From Pseudomonas hydrolytica (lineage in GTDB: Bacteria > Pseudomonadota > Gammaproteobacteria > Pseudomonadales > Pseudomonadaceae): a stretch of DNA of 64,000 nucleotides. The position numbers and the translations under genes are program-made. This document shows, one piece after another, positions 1-10,537 of this stretch. The stretch lies in NCBI RefSeq assembly GCF_021495345.1, contig NZ_CP099397.1, positions 3,658,001 to 3,722,000 of the forward strand. The letters run 5' to 3'. How positions within the stretch are numbered: position 1 is the stretch's first letter; each line of letters opens with the position of its first letter. A model generated the notes under the pieces. The model saw only the letters and a list, made by a program, of their open reading frames with translations. It had not been told where the DNA came from and ran no database searches.

Positions 1-1627
<1,627 letters not shown>

Positions 1628-1734
1628 AGATCAACACTCGAAGAGGCCACGGGCCATATGCCCGCCGAAAATAGCCGCGGAGTGTACCCGATCAAGCGCC
1701 TCCACGTCACGTCTGGCGCACCGGCCGCACACAT

Positions 1735-1762
1735 GACAAGGGCGCCCGAAAGCGCCCTTGTC
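1735..1762 (-). terminator. Stem-loop between mucD and lepA
   Basis: Perfect 11-bp inverted repeat (1735-1745 with 1752-1762, arm GACAAGGGCGC) with a 6-nt loop, 17 nt past the mucD stop. There is no real U-tract on the leftward transcript, so it may be a 3' stabiliser or partial terminator rather than a strong intrinsic terminator. Confidence 0.5.
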
Positions 1763-1778
1763 TGACCTGCGCCGCGAT

Positions 1779-3203
1779 TTACTCGGCCAGTTTGAAGGTA
1801 ATGAAGCTGGCGCGCCCCTGACGCAGCACGCGCATCGACACCGAACGGTTCTTCGGCAGCTCCTGCGCCACCTTGGCGAAGGTGGCCGTCGAATCGATGG
1901 CCTGGTTGTTCAGGTGGGTGATCACATCGCCCGGTCGCAGACCGATCATGGCCGCCGGACCGCTGAGCACTTCCTTGACCACCACGCCACCGCGCAGGTC
2001 CAGGCCCTTCTTCTGCTCGGCGGTCAGCTCGACCACCGTCACACCCAGGCGGTTGCTGCTGCGCTCGCCCCCCTTGGTCGAACCGGCAGCAGCCAGTTCC
2101 TGACCTTCTTCCGGCAAGGTGCCGATGGTCACCTTGAGCTTCTTGCGCGAACCGTCACGCACCACGTCCATCTCGGCCTTCTCGCCCGGCTTGAGGCCAC
2201 CGACCAGATGCGGCAGATCCGCCGACATGACGATCGGCTTACCGTTGAGGCTGAGAATCACGTCACCGACCTGCAGACCGCCCTTGTCCGCCGGACCATC
2301 TTCCAGCACCTGCGCCACCAGGGCACCAGCCGGGCGATCCAGGCCGAAGGACTCGGCCAGATCCTTGTTCACTTCCTGGATCACCACGCCGAGCCAGCCG
2401 CGAGTGACCTTGCCGTCGGCCTTGAGCTGTTCGGAAACCTGCAGGGCCACTTCCATCGGGATGGCGAAGGACAAGCCCATGAAGCCGCCCGAGCGGGTGA
2501 AGATCTGCGAGTTGATGCCGACCACCTCGCCCTTGAGGTTGAACAGCGGCCCGCCGGAGTTGCCGGGGTTGATCGCCACATCGGTCTGGATGAAGGGCAC
2601 GTAGCTGTCACTCGGCAGGTTGCGCCCCTTGGCGCTGACGATACCGGCGGTCACCGAATGATCGAAACCGAAAGGCGAGCCGATGGCCAGTACCCATTCG
2701 CCGACCTTGAGTTCGTCGGACTTGCCCAGGCGCACGGTGGGCAGCCCCTTGCCCTCGACCTTGAGCAGTGCCACGTCGCTGCGCGGATCGGCGCCGATCA
2801 GCTTGGCCTCCAGCTCGCTGCGGTCAGACAGGCGCACGATGATCTCATCGGCATCGGCCACCACATGATTGTTGGTCAGCACGTAACCATCGGCGGAGAT
2901 GATGAAGCCGGAACCCAGCGACTGCGCCTCACGCTGACGACCGCCCGGATTGCGAGGCATCTGCGGAATGCTGCGCTCGAAGAACTCGCGGAACATCGGC
3001 GGCAGGCCTTCCAGATCGGGCAGCCCGGGCTGAGCAGCCACGGAGCGCTCCGGCATTTTCTGACGAGTACTGATGTTGACCACCGCAGGCGAGGCCTCCT
3101 CAACCAGAGCGGTAAAGTCCGGCAGGCTGGCCTGGGCCAGCAGACTCTGCCCCCAGAGCAGCGCTGCCATCAGCAGCGGCGTTACGGATTTGAGATTTCT
3201 CAT
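1779..3203 (-). CDS. mucD: Periplasmic serine endoprotease MucD (DegP/HtrA family)
   Basis: HtrA-type protease and chaperone that clears misfolded envelope proteins and dampens AlgU activation. The 474 residues equal P. aeruginosa MucD. A signal peptide covers about residues 1-25 (MRNLKSVTPLLMAALLWGQS then LLAQA). The trypsin-like domain has His113 (TNNHV), Asp143 (RSDVALLKV) and Ser216 (GNSGGPL). Two PDZ domains follow at about 270-365 and 385-470. The start at 3203 was chosen because it gives a clean signal peptide; longer in-frame versions (3221 or 3341) spoil it. Last gene of the algU operon, 35 nt after mucC. Confidence 0.96.
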   Translation of the reverse strand: MRNLKSVTPLLMAALLWGQSLLAQASLPDFTALVEEASPAVVNISTRQKMPERSVAAQPGLPDLEGLPPMFREFFERSIPQMPRNPGGRQREAQSLGSGFIISADGYVLTNNHVVADADEIIVRLSDRSELEAKLIGADPRSDVALLKVEGKGLPTVRLGKSDELKVGEWVLAIGSPFGFDHSVTAGIVSAKGRNLPSDSYVPFIQTDVAINPGNSGGPLFNLKGEVVGINSQIFTRSGGFMGLSFAIPMEVALQVSEQLKADGKVTRGWLGVVIQEVNKDLAESFGLDRPAGALVAQVLEDGPADKGGLQVGDVILSLNGKPIVMSADLPHLVGGLKPGEKAEMDVVRDGSRKKLKVTIGTLPEEGQELAAAGSTKGGERSSNRLGVTVVELTAEQKKGLDLRGGVVVKEVLSGPAAMIGLRPGDVITHLNNQAIDSTATFAKVAQELPKNRSVSMRVLRQGRASFITFKLAE

Positions 3204-3238
3204 CGAACTACGACTCCCCATATAAAACGCGCACACAC

Positions 3239-3694
3239 TCAACCCGCCGCTGGCACGGATACCAGCAGCGTACGTAGGACAACCGGTTGCAACGCGGGGT
3301 TCTCGGCAACGCGCGAAGCGCGCCAGCGAACCAGTAGCCAACTGAAGAACAGGCCGAGCAGACCGGCCAGGATGACCAGCGGCTCACTCAGCCCAAGGCC
3401 ATCCGCCGCCAGTGCAGCAGCCAGCAGCCCCAACAGAGGCAGCAGATAAACCAGGAGGGAACTACGCACCAGAAGATCTTCGCGCACACCGATCACCACG
3501 GTGTCGCCAACCGACAGCGGACTGTCGCTGAGGGCGCGCACATAGCCGCGCTGACGCCCGACACCCAGGCGATCCATCAGCCCCTGACCGCAAGCGGCAT
3601 TGGCCGAACAACTCGAGCAGGTGCTCTTGCGTAGCGTCTCCACCCAGACGGCGCCGGGCTCGAGCGCCACCACACGCCCCTGTTCTTCGATCAT
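3239..3694 (-). CDS. mucC: MucC / RseC-family sigma-E regulatory protein
   Basis: Inner-membrane RseC/MucC family protein that modulates sigma-E or AlgU activity; its mechanism is poorly known. 151 residues. The N-terminal Cys-rich segment has Cys26, Cys29 and Cys35 in TCSSCSANAACGQG, typical of RseC. Two hydrophobic helices follow at about residues 75-120. Its ATG overlaps the mucB stop by 4 nt (translational coupling), and mucD follows after 35 nt. Placement in algU-mucABCD makes the assignment firm. Confidence 0.93.
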   Translation of the reverse strand: MIEEQGRVVALEPGAVWVETLRKSTCSSCSANAACGQGLMDRLGVGRQRGYVRALSDSPLSVGDTVVIGVREDLLVRSSLLVYLLPLLGLLAAALAADGLGLSEPLVILAGLLGLFFSWLLVRWRASRVAENPALQPVVLRTLLVSVPAAG

Positions 3695-4638
3695 TGGCTG
3701 GCCTGTTCAGGCACCCCGGCACGCATGGACAAGGCGATACGCTCGGCGGTACCCAGCGGAATCTCTCCGACCACGGTGACCATGACGTCGCCAGCTTCGG
3801 TAGCCATGCGCCGCGACACCGCCACGGTAGGCCCTAGCTGGCTGCGCGCATCTTCCACCACGTTGCCCTGCAAGGGCTCGAGGAAAACCGAGAAACGCGC
3901 CAGCCCATCGCCGTACATCAGGTAGGCAACCTTCGCATCCGAGGCCGGCAAGCGTCGTAGCTGAGCGGTGTTGAGGGTGAAACCGGGTGGCAGCCAGTCG
4001 GAGCGCCAACTGCCTTCGGCCATCGTATCGACGGTGCGAAAATGCACCGGACGGCAACGCGAACCGGGCTGCATCGCAGCCGCGTCGGGGATGGCGGTAT
4101 TGAATTGGGTGAACTGAAAGCGTTCAAGAAGCTGACCGCGCTCGTTGAGCAACAGCGACTTCAGCGGCAGGCCGGTTGCCCGGTCCAGGTGCAGCTCGAA
4201 GCCATAGCGGTGCTGATCCTTCGGCGCCAGCACCAGCACTACTGCGCTGCGGCCAGCGACACGCGACTGGCCGGCCACGCGAATGTCGTACCAGTTGCTC
4301 AGCTGTTCGGCATCGAGATGCCGAGCGGGCCAGGCCTGCTCCTCACTGACCTGGTCGGCCAGGGCACCGCTGACGCACTGGGCCTGACCATCGACCTTGA
4401 GCACTTCCTGGGCAGGCCCATCGAGTTGCAACAGGCGCTCGCGAACCTCACCCCCCTCCTCCACCCGATGCCAGATGCCATGGGTGGAAAAACTGCCGTT
4501 ACGCTCGTAGATGAAGGTGCCTTGAAAGCTTTGCTGGCGCTCGGCCTCGGCAAGGCGCCTCAGCCAATCCTGCACTTCAGTGGCCTGCACCGGGAGTGCG
4601 AGCAGACCACTGAGCAAACAGAGGGGTATCGCGCGCAT
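3691..4638 (-). CDS. mucB: Periplasmic anti-sigma co-regulator MucB (RseB)
   Basis: Binds the periplasmic part of MucA and shields it from AlgW cleavage; lipoprotein and lipopolysaccharide signals release it. 315 residues, near the usual 316. A signal peptide covers about 1-19 (MRAIPLCLLSGLLALPVQA). The N-terminal LolA-like domain (about 20-200) and the smaller C-terminal domain (about 210-310) follow. Starts 8 nt after the mucA stop and overlaps mucC by 4 nt, so it is co-transcribed with and coupled to its neighbours. Confidence 0.95.
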   Translation of the reverse strand: MRAIPLCLLSGLLALPVQATEVQDWLRRLAEAERQQSFQGTFIYERNGSFSTHGIWHRVEEGGEVRERLLQLDGPAQEVLKVDGQAQCVSGALADQVSEEQAWPARHLDAEQLSNWYDIRVAGQSRVAGRSAVVLVLAPKDQHRYGFELHLDRATGLPLKSLLLNERGQLLERFQFTQFNTAIPDAAAMQPGSRCRPVHFRTVDTMAEGSWRSDWLPPGFTLNTAQLRRLPASDAKVAYLMYGDGLARFSVFLEPLQGNVVEDARSQLGPTVAVSRRMATEAGDVMVTVVGEIPLGTAERIALSMRAGVPEQASQ

Positions 4639-4646
4639 GTGGCTCC

Positions 4647-5222
4647 TTAGCGATTTTCCAGACTCGCGGCTCGCGCATAGGGCAGCGCAGTCTCGCCGGT
4701 ACCCATCACCGCCTGCTGAGCATGCTGGCGCAGATAGGTAGGCAGACGCTGCTCATGCCAACTGGCAGTGCCCGGCTTGGCTGCTTCGCCAGCTTCTTCA
4801 CCGCTGTTGTAGCCGGCGAGCAATGCGGGGCCCTGCACTTGCGGGGCCGAGATTACCGGAGAAGCGCCTTGCTGGGCCAGTTGAGCACCACTCAAATCGT
4901 CCTGATTGTAGAAGCGCACGCCTGCCAGCACGGCGACGGTGACCGAAGCGGCCACTGCCACGCGCCCGACGCTGCGCCACATGGATGCCTTGCGAGCCGG
5001 GATGGCCTCGTCGGCCAGCGCCGCGGAAACCGCTGCTGCGATGTCCAGACGGGGTTCCAGCAACTCGCGGTGCATGGCTGCACGGGCGATCTGGTAACGC
5101 GACCAGGTCCCACGCAGCTCGCCATCCTCACTGGCTGCTACAAGCACACGCCGCAGTTCCAGTTCGTCCGCTTCGTTATCCATCACCGCGGACAGCGATT
5201 CCTGCAGGGTTTCACGACTCAT
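4647..5222 (-). CDS. mucA: Anti-sigma factor MucA (RseA)
   Basis: Single-pass inner-membrane anti-sigma factor that holds AlgU inactive. 191 residues, close to the wild-type P. aeruginosa length of 194, so no mucA22-like truncation. The cytoplasmic domain (about 1-83) begins MSRETLQESLSAVMDNEADE and contains the sigma-binding region GTWSRYQIARAAM. A membrane helix lies at about 84-105 (VGRVAVAASVTVAVLAGVRF). The C-terminal periplasmic domain is the MucB-binding and AlgW-cleavage part. 30 nt after algU. Confidence 0.96.
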   Translation of the reverse strand: MSRETLQESLSAVMDNEADELELRRVLVAASEDGELRGTWSRYQIARAAMHRELLEPRLDIAAAVSAALADEAIPARKASMWRSVGRVAVAASVTVAVLAGVRFYNQDDLSGAQLAQQGASPVISAPQVQGPALLAGYNSGEEAGEAAKPGTASWHEQRLPTYLRQHAQQAVMGTGETALPYARAASLENR

Positions 5223-5252
5223 GGTGTTCCTCTCTTGGCTGTCGCCGCTGCC

Positions 5253-5834
5253 TTAGGCTTCCTGCAACAGGGGTTGCAGGGACTTATCAATTGCCTCGCG
5301 TGCACGGAAAATCCGCGAACGCACCGTACCTACCGGACACTGCATGACGCTGGCGATGTCCTCATAACTAAGACCTTCGAACTCGCGCAAAGTCAGTGCC
5401 GTACGCAAATCATCCGGTAGCTGGGCGATGGTTCGATGCACGGTGGCCTCGATCTCGTCGCGCAGCAATGCCCGTTCCGGTGACTCGATGTCCTTGAGGG
5501 CGTGGTCGCCATCGTAGAACTCCGCGTCATCGCTACTGACATCACTATCTGGCGGTCGACGTCCGCGAGACACCAGATAATTCTTCGCCGTGTTGATGGC
5601 GATGCGGTACAGCCAGGTATAGAACGCGCTGTCACCGCGAAAGTTTCCAAGCGCCCGATAGGCCTTTACAAAAGCCTCCTGAGCGACATCCTGAGCCTCG
5701 TGGGTATCGTGCACGAATCGCACGATCAACCCGAGGATCTTGTGCTGATACTTCAGCACCAACAGATCGAAGGCACGCTTGTCACCACGCTGCACTCGCT
5801 CGACCAGTTGCTGATCATCTTCCTGGGTTAGCAT
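5253..5834 (-). CDS. algU: ECF sigma factor AlgU (RpoE, sigma-22)
   Basis: Extracytoplasmic-function sigma factor directing envelope-stress and alginate genes. 193 residues with region 2 (LVLKYQHKILGLIVRFVHD, then QDVAQEAFVKAYRAL) and region 4 (LREFEGLSYEDIASVMQCPV, then GTVRSRIFRAREAI). First gene of algU-mucA-mucB-mucC-mucD. An AlgU-type promoter lies about 60 nt upstream, indicating autoregulation. MucA, the cognate anti-sigma factor, follows after 30 nt. Confidence 0.97.
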   Translation of the reverse strand: MLTQEDDQQLVERVQRGDKRAFDLLVLKYQHKILGLIVRFVHDTHEAQDVAQEAFVKAYRALGNFRGDSAFYTWLYRIAINTAKNYLVSRGRRPPDSDVSSDDAEFYDGDHALKDIESPERALLRDEIEATVHRTIAQLPDDLRTALTLREFEGLSYEDIASVMQCPVGTVRSRIFRAREAIDKSLQPLLQEA

Positions 5835-5893
5835 GCATTCTCCTCATGATGCCTGGAGGAGGTTTGCGTCCCTGAGCGAATCAGCTTGCCAAG

Positions 5894-5920
5894 ATAGACT
5901 CGGGCCTTTCGCAAAAGTTC
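5894..5920 (-). promoter_or_regulatory. AlgU-dependent promoter of algU
   Basis: On the minus strand the -35 GAACTT (5915-5920) is separated by exactly 16 nt from the -10 TCTAT (5894-5898). This matches the AlgU/sigma-E consensus GAACTT-N16/17-TCTNN and the known autoregulated algU promoter. Transcription would begin near 5886, about 50 nt before the algU ATG. Confidence 0.88.
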
Positions 5921-6154
5921 TCCCCTCCAAGCAAGCTTCCTGCAGAGTTCTTTTTCTCTACAAGGAATGGCGCCAATGGGACCCTTCCCAATTCGCGCGA
6001 ATAAATCTTATTGCCCCTGTTTGCCCGATAATTCGACGGCTATGTCGAGGTTGATTACGGGCACGCACAAGCGTTCTCCCTTATATGGGCGACCCCTCTT
6101 TGAACCTTAACGACTAAGAAAGTTCCCGAGCACCGCGGTCGGTCATAAGCCGGC

Positions 6155-6183
6155 TATTGTGCCGCCGGACCTCTCTATATACT
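6155..6183 (+). promoter_or_regulatory. Candidate sigma-70 promoter of nadB
   Basis: TATTGT (6155-6160), a 17-nt spacer and TATACT (6178-6183), 28 nt before the nadB ATG. The -10 is good and the -35 poor. The rest of the 377-nt algU/nadB gap holds the algU promoter and no credible gene. Confidence 0.5.
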
Positions 6184-6211
6184 AGGGCCCGCTTCCCCGC
6201 GGAATTCGCTC

Positions 6212-7843
6212 ATGAGTCATCATTTCCAGCACGACGTTCTGGTCATCGGCAGCGGCGCTGCCGGCCTGACCCTCGCTCTTACCCTGCCTCCCAGCCTGCG
6301 TGTCGCGGTGCTGAGCAAGGGCAGTCTGGCCAACGGTTCGACCTATTGGGCCCAGGGCGGTGTAGCGGCAGTACTCGACGACACCGATACGGTGGAATCC
6401 CACGTCGCCGACACCCTCAACGCGGGTGCCGGTCTGTGCCGTGCCGATGCCGTGCGCTTTACCGTGGAGCATAGCCGCGAAGCCATCCAGTGGCTGATCG
6501 ATCAGGGCGTACCCTTCACCCGCGAGGCGGAAACCGCCCGCGAGGACGGCGGCTTCGAATTTCATCTGACCCGCGAAGGGGGCCACAGCCATCGGCGCAT
6601 CATTCATGCGGCCGATGCCACCGGCGCGGCGATCTTCAATACCCTGCTGGAACAGGCACGGCAGCGCCCCAACATCGAGCTGCTGGAGCAGCGTGTGGCG
6701 GTCGACCTGATCACCGAGCGCAAGCTCGGCCTGGATGGCGAGCGCTGCCTGGGCGCCTATGTGCTGGATCGCGAGAAGGGCGAAGTGGACACCTTCGCCG
6801 CGCGTTTCGTGATACTCGCCACCGGCGGCGCAGCCAAGGTCTACCTCTATACCAGCAACCCCGATGGCGCCTGCGGCGACGGCATCGCCATGGCCTGGCG
6901 CGCCGGTTGCCGGGTAGGCAACCTGGAATTCAACCAGTTCCACCCCACCTGCTTGTATCACCCGCAAGCCAAGAGCTTTCTGGTCACCGAAGCCGTACGT
7001 GGCGAAGGCGGCCTGCTCAAGCTGCCCAACGGCGAGCGCTTCATGCCGCGCTTCGACGAACGCGCCGAGCTGGCGCCGCGCGATATCGTCGCGCGCGCCA
7101 TCGACCATGAGATGAAGCGCCTGGGGATAGACTGCGTGTACCTGGACATCAGCCACAAGCCGGCCGAGTTCATCACCAGCCACTTCCCCACCGTCTATGA
7201 GCGCTGCCTGAGTTTCGGCATCGACATCACCAAGCAGCCCATCCCGGTGGTGCCGGCCGCGCATTACACCTGCGGCGGGGTGGTCGTCGACCAGTACGGC
7301 CGTACCGACGTGCCGGGTCTGTATGCCATCGGCGAAACCAGCTTCACCGGTCTGCACGGCGCCAACCGCATGGCCAGCAACTCGTTGCTGGAGTGCTTCG
7401 TGTACGCCCGCTCGGCCTGTGCCGACATCATCGCCCAGCTCGATGCAGTGGACATGCCGACCAACCTGCCCTGCTGGGACGCCAGCCAGGTGACCGACTC
7501 CGACGAAGACGTGATCATCGCGCACAACTGGGACGAGCTGCGCCGTTTCATGTGGGACTACGTGGGCATCGTGCGCACCAACAAGCGCCTGCAGCGCGCC
7601 CAGCATCGCGTACGCCTGCTGCTGGACGAGATCGATGAGTTCTACAGCAACTACAAGGTCAGTCGCGACCTGATCGAGCTGCGCAACCTGGCGCTGGTCG
7701 CCGAGCTAATGATCCGCTCGGCCATGCAGCGCCATGAAAGCCGCGGCCTGCACTACACCCTCGATTACCCCGAGCAGTTGGCCGAAGCCCAAGACACTAT
7801 TCTGGTGCCGACACCCCAGGCTCAGCCCAGCGTCGCCTGCTGA
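6212..7843 (+). CDS. nadB: L-aspartate oxidase
   Basis: FAD enzyme that oxidises L-aspartate to iminoaspartate, the first step of de novo NAD synthesis with NadA. 543 residues. The FAD-binding motif VIGSGAAGL is at about residues 11-19, followed by the family signature [12 protein letters not shown]. The active-site region ([10 protein letters not shown], then [10 protein letters not shown]) and the C-terminal helical domain are intact. Divergent from algU, as in P. aeruginosa. The 3' end overlaps the convergent ygfX gene by 47 nt. As an FAD-dependent succinate-dehydrogenase relative, its nearness to sdhE is notable. Confidence 0.96.
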   Translation: MSHHFQHDVLVIGSGAAGLTLALTLPPSLRVAVLSKGSLANGSTYWAQGGVAAVLDDTDTVESHVADTLNAGAGLCRADAVRFTVEHSREAIQWLIDQGVPFTREAETAREDGGFEFHLTREGGHSHRRIIHAADATGAAIFNTLLEQARQRPNIELLEQRVAVDLITERKLGLDGERCLGAYVLDREKGEVDTFAARFVILATGGAAKVYLYTSNPDGACGDGIAMAWRAGCRVGNLEFNQFHPTCLYHPQAKSFLVTEAVRGEGGLLKLPNGERFMPRFDERAELAPRDIVARAIDHEMKRLGIDCVYLDISHKPAEFITSHFPTVYERCLSFGIDITKQPIPVVPAAHYTCGGVVVDQYGRTDVPGLYAIGETSFTGLHGANRMASNSLLECFVYARSACADIIAQLDAVDMPTNLPCWDASQVTDSDEDVIIAHNWDELRRFMWDYVGIVRTNKRLQRAQHRVRLLLDEIDEFYSNYKVSRDLIELRNLALVAELMIRSAMQRHESRGLHYTLDYPEQLAEAQDTILVPTPQAQPSVAC

Positions 7844-8264
7844 ACTTCAGACGCAAGCGCAGGCGCCGATGCTGCTCCGGCGCCAGCGCGTCGCGCGCGA
7901 TGCATAGCCCGCGACTGAAGCGCTGACCCGGCAGGCGATAACGCAGCACCACCGCCAGCGGCAACGCCAGGCTGTCGGGGCGCAGCTGCACCGCCTGCCA
8001 ACCCTTGGCCGCACTCCACAGGTGCCAACCGCAGGCATCGCGGCGCAAACCGCGAATGGCTTCAGGCGAGCTGAGCAGGAAATGCCGCGGCAGCACCCAG
8101 CCGGCATGCGCCAGGCACAACGGCAGTGAAAGCACCTGCAGCCAGACGGGAATCTCTGCCAGCCAAGGCGCCAGCAGAGCCAGAAACAGAACGCACAGAT
8201 AGAGCCTCAGCAGCCCGCGGGAGGGCTGCCAGCGGCACTCGAACACGTCACTTGGGTTGGACAC
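7797..8264 (-). CDS. ygfX: YgfX-family small membrane protein
   Basis: 155 residues with two membrane helices near the N-terminus (about 20-55) and a basic C-terminal cytoplasmic tail ([14 protein letters not shown]). This matches YgfX (CptA), the partner encoded beside SdhE/YgfY. E. coli YgfX was described as a toxin interfering with MreB and FtsZ, but that role is disputed. Its start overlaps the sdhE stop by 17 nt, so translation is probably coupled. Its 3' end overlaps nadB on the other strand by 47 nt. Confidence 0.8.
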   Translation of the reverse strand: MSNPSDVFECRWQPSRGLLRLYLCVLFLALLAPWLAEIPVWLQVLSLPLCLAHAGWVLPRHFLLSSPEAIRGLRRDACGWHLWSAAKGWQAVQLRPDSLALPLAVVLRYRLPGQRFSRGLCIARDALAPEQHRRLRLRLKFSRRRWAEPGVSAPE

Positions 8265-8502
8265 GATCCAGGATCATGCGCACCATGCGCTTGAGATCGG
8301 CATCTTCCGGCTCGCCGCGTTGCATGAACCAGCCGAACATGTCCTGATCCTCGCACTCCAGCAGCTTGCGGTAGCGCGCCTGATCCTCGGCGTCCAGGCT
8401 GGGATAGACCTCCTTGACGAAGGGCACCAGCAGTACGTCCAGCTCCAGCATGCCGCGACGGCTATGCCAGAAGAGACGATTCAGTTCACTTTGCTCAACC
8501 AT
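8248..8502 (-). CDS. sdhE: FAD assembly factor SdhE (YgfY)
   Basis: Small cytoplasmic helper for covalent flavinylation of succinate dehydrogenase SdhA. 84 residues starting [20 protein letters not shown]; the conserved RGxxE motif is R16-G17-M18-L19-E20. Start at 8502 gives the normal family length; upstream codons in frame are not SdhE-like. Operon partner of ygfX (17-nt overlap) and divergent from ygfZ. Confidence 0.93.
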   Translation of the reverse strand: MVEQSELNRLFWHSRRGMLELDVLLVPFVKEVYPSLDAEDQARYRKLLECEDQDMFGWFMQRGEPEDADLKRMVRMILDRVQPK

Positions 8503-8647
8503 GCAACGGACTCCTCGAACGAGGGCGGCAGTATAACGGCGATTTGCCTCACTGTTCACCGCAACCCTGTGCAATTGCGCTGACAAGGCCCTACCACGCC
8601 CTCTATGATGACGCCCCTGACTTTCATCCAGCGACTCGATTCCCACC

Positions 8648-9589
8648 ATGGCCGATAGCGCGTATTTCACTCTCCTCGACCACGAAGGCCTGCTGGCCGT
8701 GCGCGGCCCCGATGCCGGCAAGTTTCTCCAGGGCCAGTTGACCTGCAACCTCAGCTACCTTTCCGCCAGCCAGACCAGTCTGGGCGCTCGCTGCACGCCC
8801 AAGGGCCGGATGCTATCGAGCTTTCGCATCGTGCCGGTGGAAGACGGCTACCTGCTGGCCATGGCCCGCGAGCTGATCGAACCGCAGATGACCGACCTGC
8901 AGAAATACGCAGTGTTCTCCAAGTCCAAGCTCGGCGACGAAAGCGCGGCCTGGGTACGCTTCGGCCTGAGCGGTGGCGACGCCGTGCTGAGCGAACTTGG
9001 CCTGGTTCCGGGCGATCACGCCGATGCCCTGGCCAGTGCCGAGGGTCTGCTGGCCGTGCGCCTTGGCGACGGCCGCGTCGAACTCTGGGCAGCGGTGGAC
9101 AAGGCCGAGCATCTGCACGCCGTGCTGAGCCGACATCTGCCCCAGGCGCCGCTGAACCTCTGGCTGCTGGCCCAGGTGCGCGCCGGGGTCGGTCAGGTCT
9201 TCGGCGCCACCCGCGAGCTGTTCATCCCGCAGATGATCAACCTGCAGGCCCTGGGTGGCGTGAGCTTCAAGAAAGGCTGCTATACCGGCCAGGAAATCGT
9301 CGCGCGCATGCAATACCTGGGCAAACTCAAGCGCCGCCTGTATCGCCTGCGTCTGGGCGGCACCGAGGTACCGTCTGCCGGCACCGAACTGTTTTCCCCG
9401 GTACACGCCTCCAGCGTCGGTGAGGTGGTACTGGCGGCACAGGCCGAAGATGGCGTGGAACTGCTCGCCGTTCTGCAGGAGGACGCCGTCACCGACGGGC
9501 GCATCCAGCTCGGCAGCAGTGAAGGTCCGACACTTGCCCTGCTCGACCTGCCTTATCAGCTGGATGCCGACAAGGAAATCCAGCGCTGA
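8648..9589 (+). CDS. ygfZ: Folate-binding Fe-S cluster maintenance protein YgfZ
   Basis: GcvT-like, tetrahydrofolate-binding protein that supports assembly or repair of certain Fe-S enzymes. 313 residues. The diagnostic motif KGCYTGQE is at residues 209-216, with Cys211 the functional cysteine. The N-terminal segment [20 protein letters not shown] and the C-terminal beta-barrel fit the family. Divergent from sdhE with 145 nt between starts; followed by the HDOD gene after 46 nt. Confidence 0.92.
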   Translation: MADSAYFTLLDHEGLLAVRGPDAGKFLQGQLTCNLSYLSASQTSLGARCTPKGRMLSSFRIVPVEDGYLLAMARELIEPQMTDLQKYAVFSKSKLGDESAAWVRFGLSGGDAVLSELGLVPGDHADALASAEGLLAVRLGDGRVELWAAVDKAEHLHAVLSRHLPQAPLNLWLLAQVRAGVGQVFGATRELFIPQMINLQALGGVSFKKGCYTGQEIVARMQYLGKLKRRLYRLRLGGTEVPSAGTELFSPVHASSVGEVVLAAQAEDGVELLAVLQEDAVTDGRIQLGSSEGPTLALLDLPYQLDADKEIQR

Positions 9590-9635
9590 CTAAACTTCCC
9601 TGGCGCCGTACCGGTTTGCCTAAGAGAGCCCCTAA

Positions 9636-10472
9636 ATGAGCAAGCTTGCCGAAAAAGTCCAACAGGAACTGATCCACGCCATCGAGAACGATGAACTGGT
9701 GCTGCCCACCCTGCCCGAAGTGGCATTGCGGGTGCGCGAAGCGGCGGAAGACCCGGATGTGGGCATACCGCAGATCAGCAAGGTAATCGGTAACGACGCC
9801 GCCCTCACCGCGCGCATCATCAAGGTGGTCAACAGCCCGCTGCTGCGCAGCAACAAGGAAATCACCGACCTGCAGATGGCGGTCAGCCGCCTGGGCATCA
9901 ATTACACCTGCAACCTGGCCACCGGCCTGGCGATGGAGCAGATGTTCCAGGCCACCAGCGACGTCGTCGACCGCAAGATGCGCGAAGTGTGGAACAAGAG
10001 CACCGAGATCGCCGGCATCTGCCATGTACTGTGCCGCCACTACACGCGTCTGATGCCCGACCAGGCCACCCTCGCCGGCCTGGTGCACCAGATCGGCGTA
10101 CTGCCGATTCTCACCTATGCCGAAGAGCACAACGAGCTGCTGGCCGACTCCATCAGCCTCAACCACGTGATCGAGCAGATCCATCCGATCATCGGCGACA
10201 AGATCCTGCGTACCTGGGAGTTCCCCGAGCCCATCGCCATCGTGCCCAGCCAGTATCTGGACTTCACCCGCGACTCGGCCAAGGCCGACTACGTGGACAT
10301 CGTCCAGGTCGCTACCCTGCAGAGCTATCTCGGCAGCGAGCACCCCTACACCCAGCTCGACTGGAGCAAGGTGCCGGCGTTCACCAAGCTCGGCCTGGAC
10401 CCACAGGTCGACATGCAGGCCGACGAGGACATGTCCGCCGCCATGGAAGCGGCCATGAGCATGCTGCAGTAA
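9636..10472 (+). CDS. HDOD-domain signalling protein
   Basis: 278 residues. The HDOD domain covers about residues 15-215 (LPTLPEVALRVREAAEDPDV; AALTARIIKVVNSPLLRS; LGINYTCNLATGLAM). The catalytic HD pair of true HD phosphodiesterases is absent (GLVHQIGVLPIL in place of LLHDIG), as is normal for HDOD proteins. These act as non-enzymatic signalling or scaffold modules, often tied to cyclic-di-GMP or stress output. No partner domain is attached. The Shine-Dalgarno is GAGAG 10 nt upstream. The precise role is unknown. Confidence 0.9.
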   Translation: MSKLAEKVQQELIHAIENDELVLPTLPEVALRVREAAEDPDVGIPQISKVIGNDAALTARIIKVVNSPLLRSNKEITDLQMAVSRLGINYTCNLATGLAMEQMFQATSDVVDRKMREVWNKSTEIAGICHVLCRHYTRLMPDQATLAGLVHQIGVLPILTYAEEHNELLADSISLNHVIEQIHPIIGDKILRTWEFPEPIAIVPSQYLDFTRDSAKADYVDIVQVATLQSYLGSEHPYTQLDWSKVPAFTKLGLDPQVDMQADEDMSAAMEAAMSMLQ

Positions 10473-10537
10473 AAGCGACTCGCCACGGATGGCAAACCGC
10501 CTCTACACTCAGGTCAATCGCCTGAGGAAGTAGAGCC

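Noticed and set aside
4647..5222. Possible mucoidy mutation in mucA
   Set aside because: The frame is intact to a normal length and the C-terminal periplasmic region is present.
5833..6054. 73-codon plus-strand frame in the algU/nadB gap
   Set aside because: It covers the algU promoter antisense, lacks a Shine-Dalgarno and resembles no protein.
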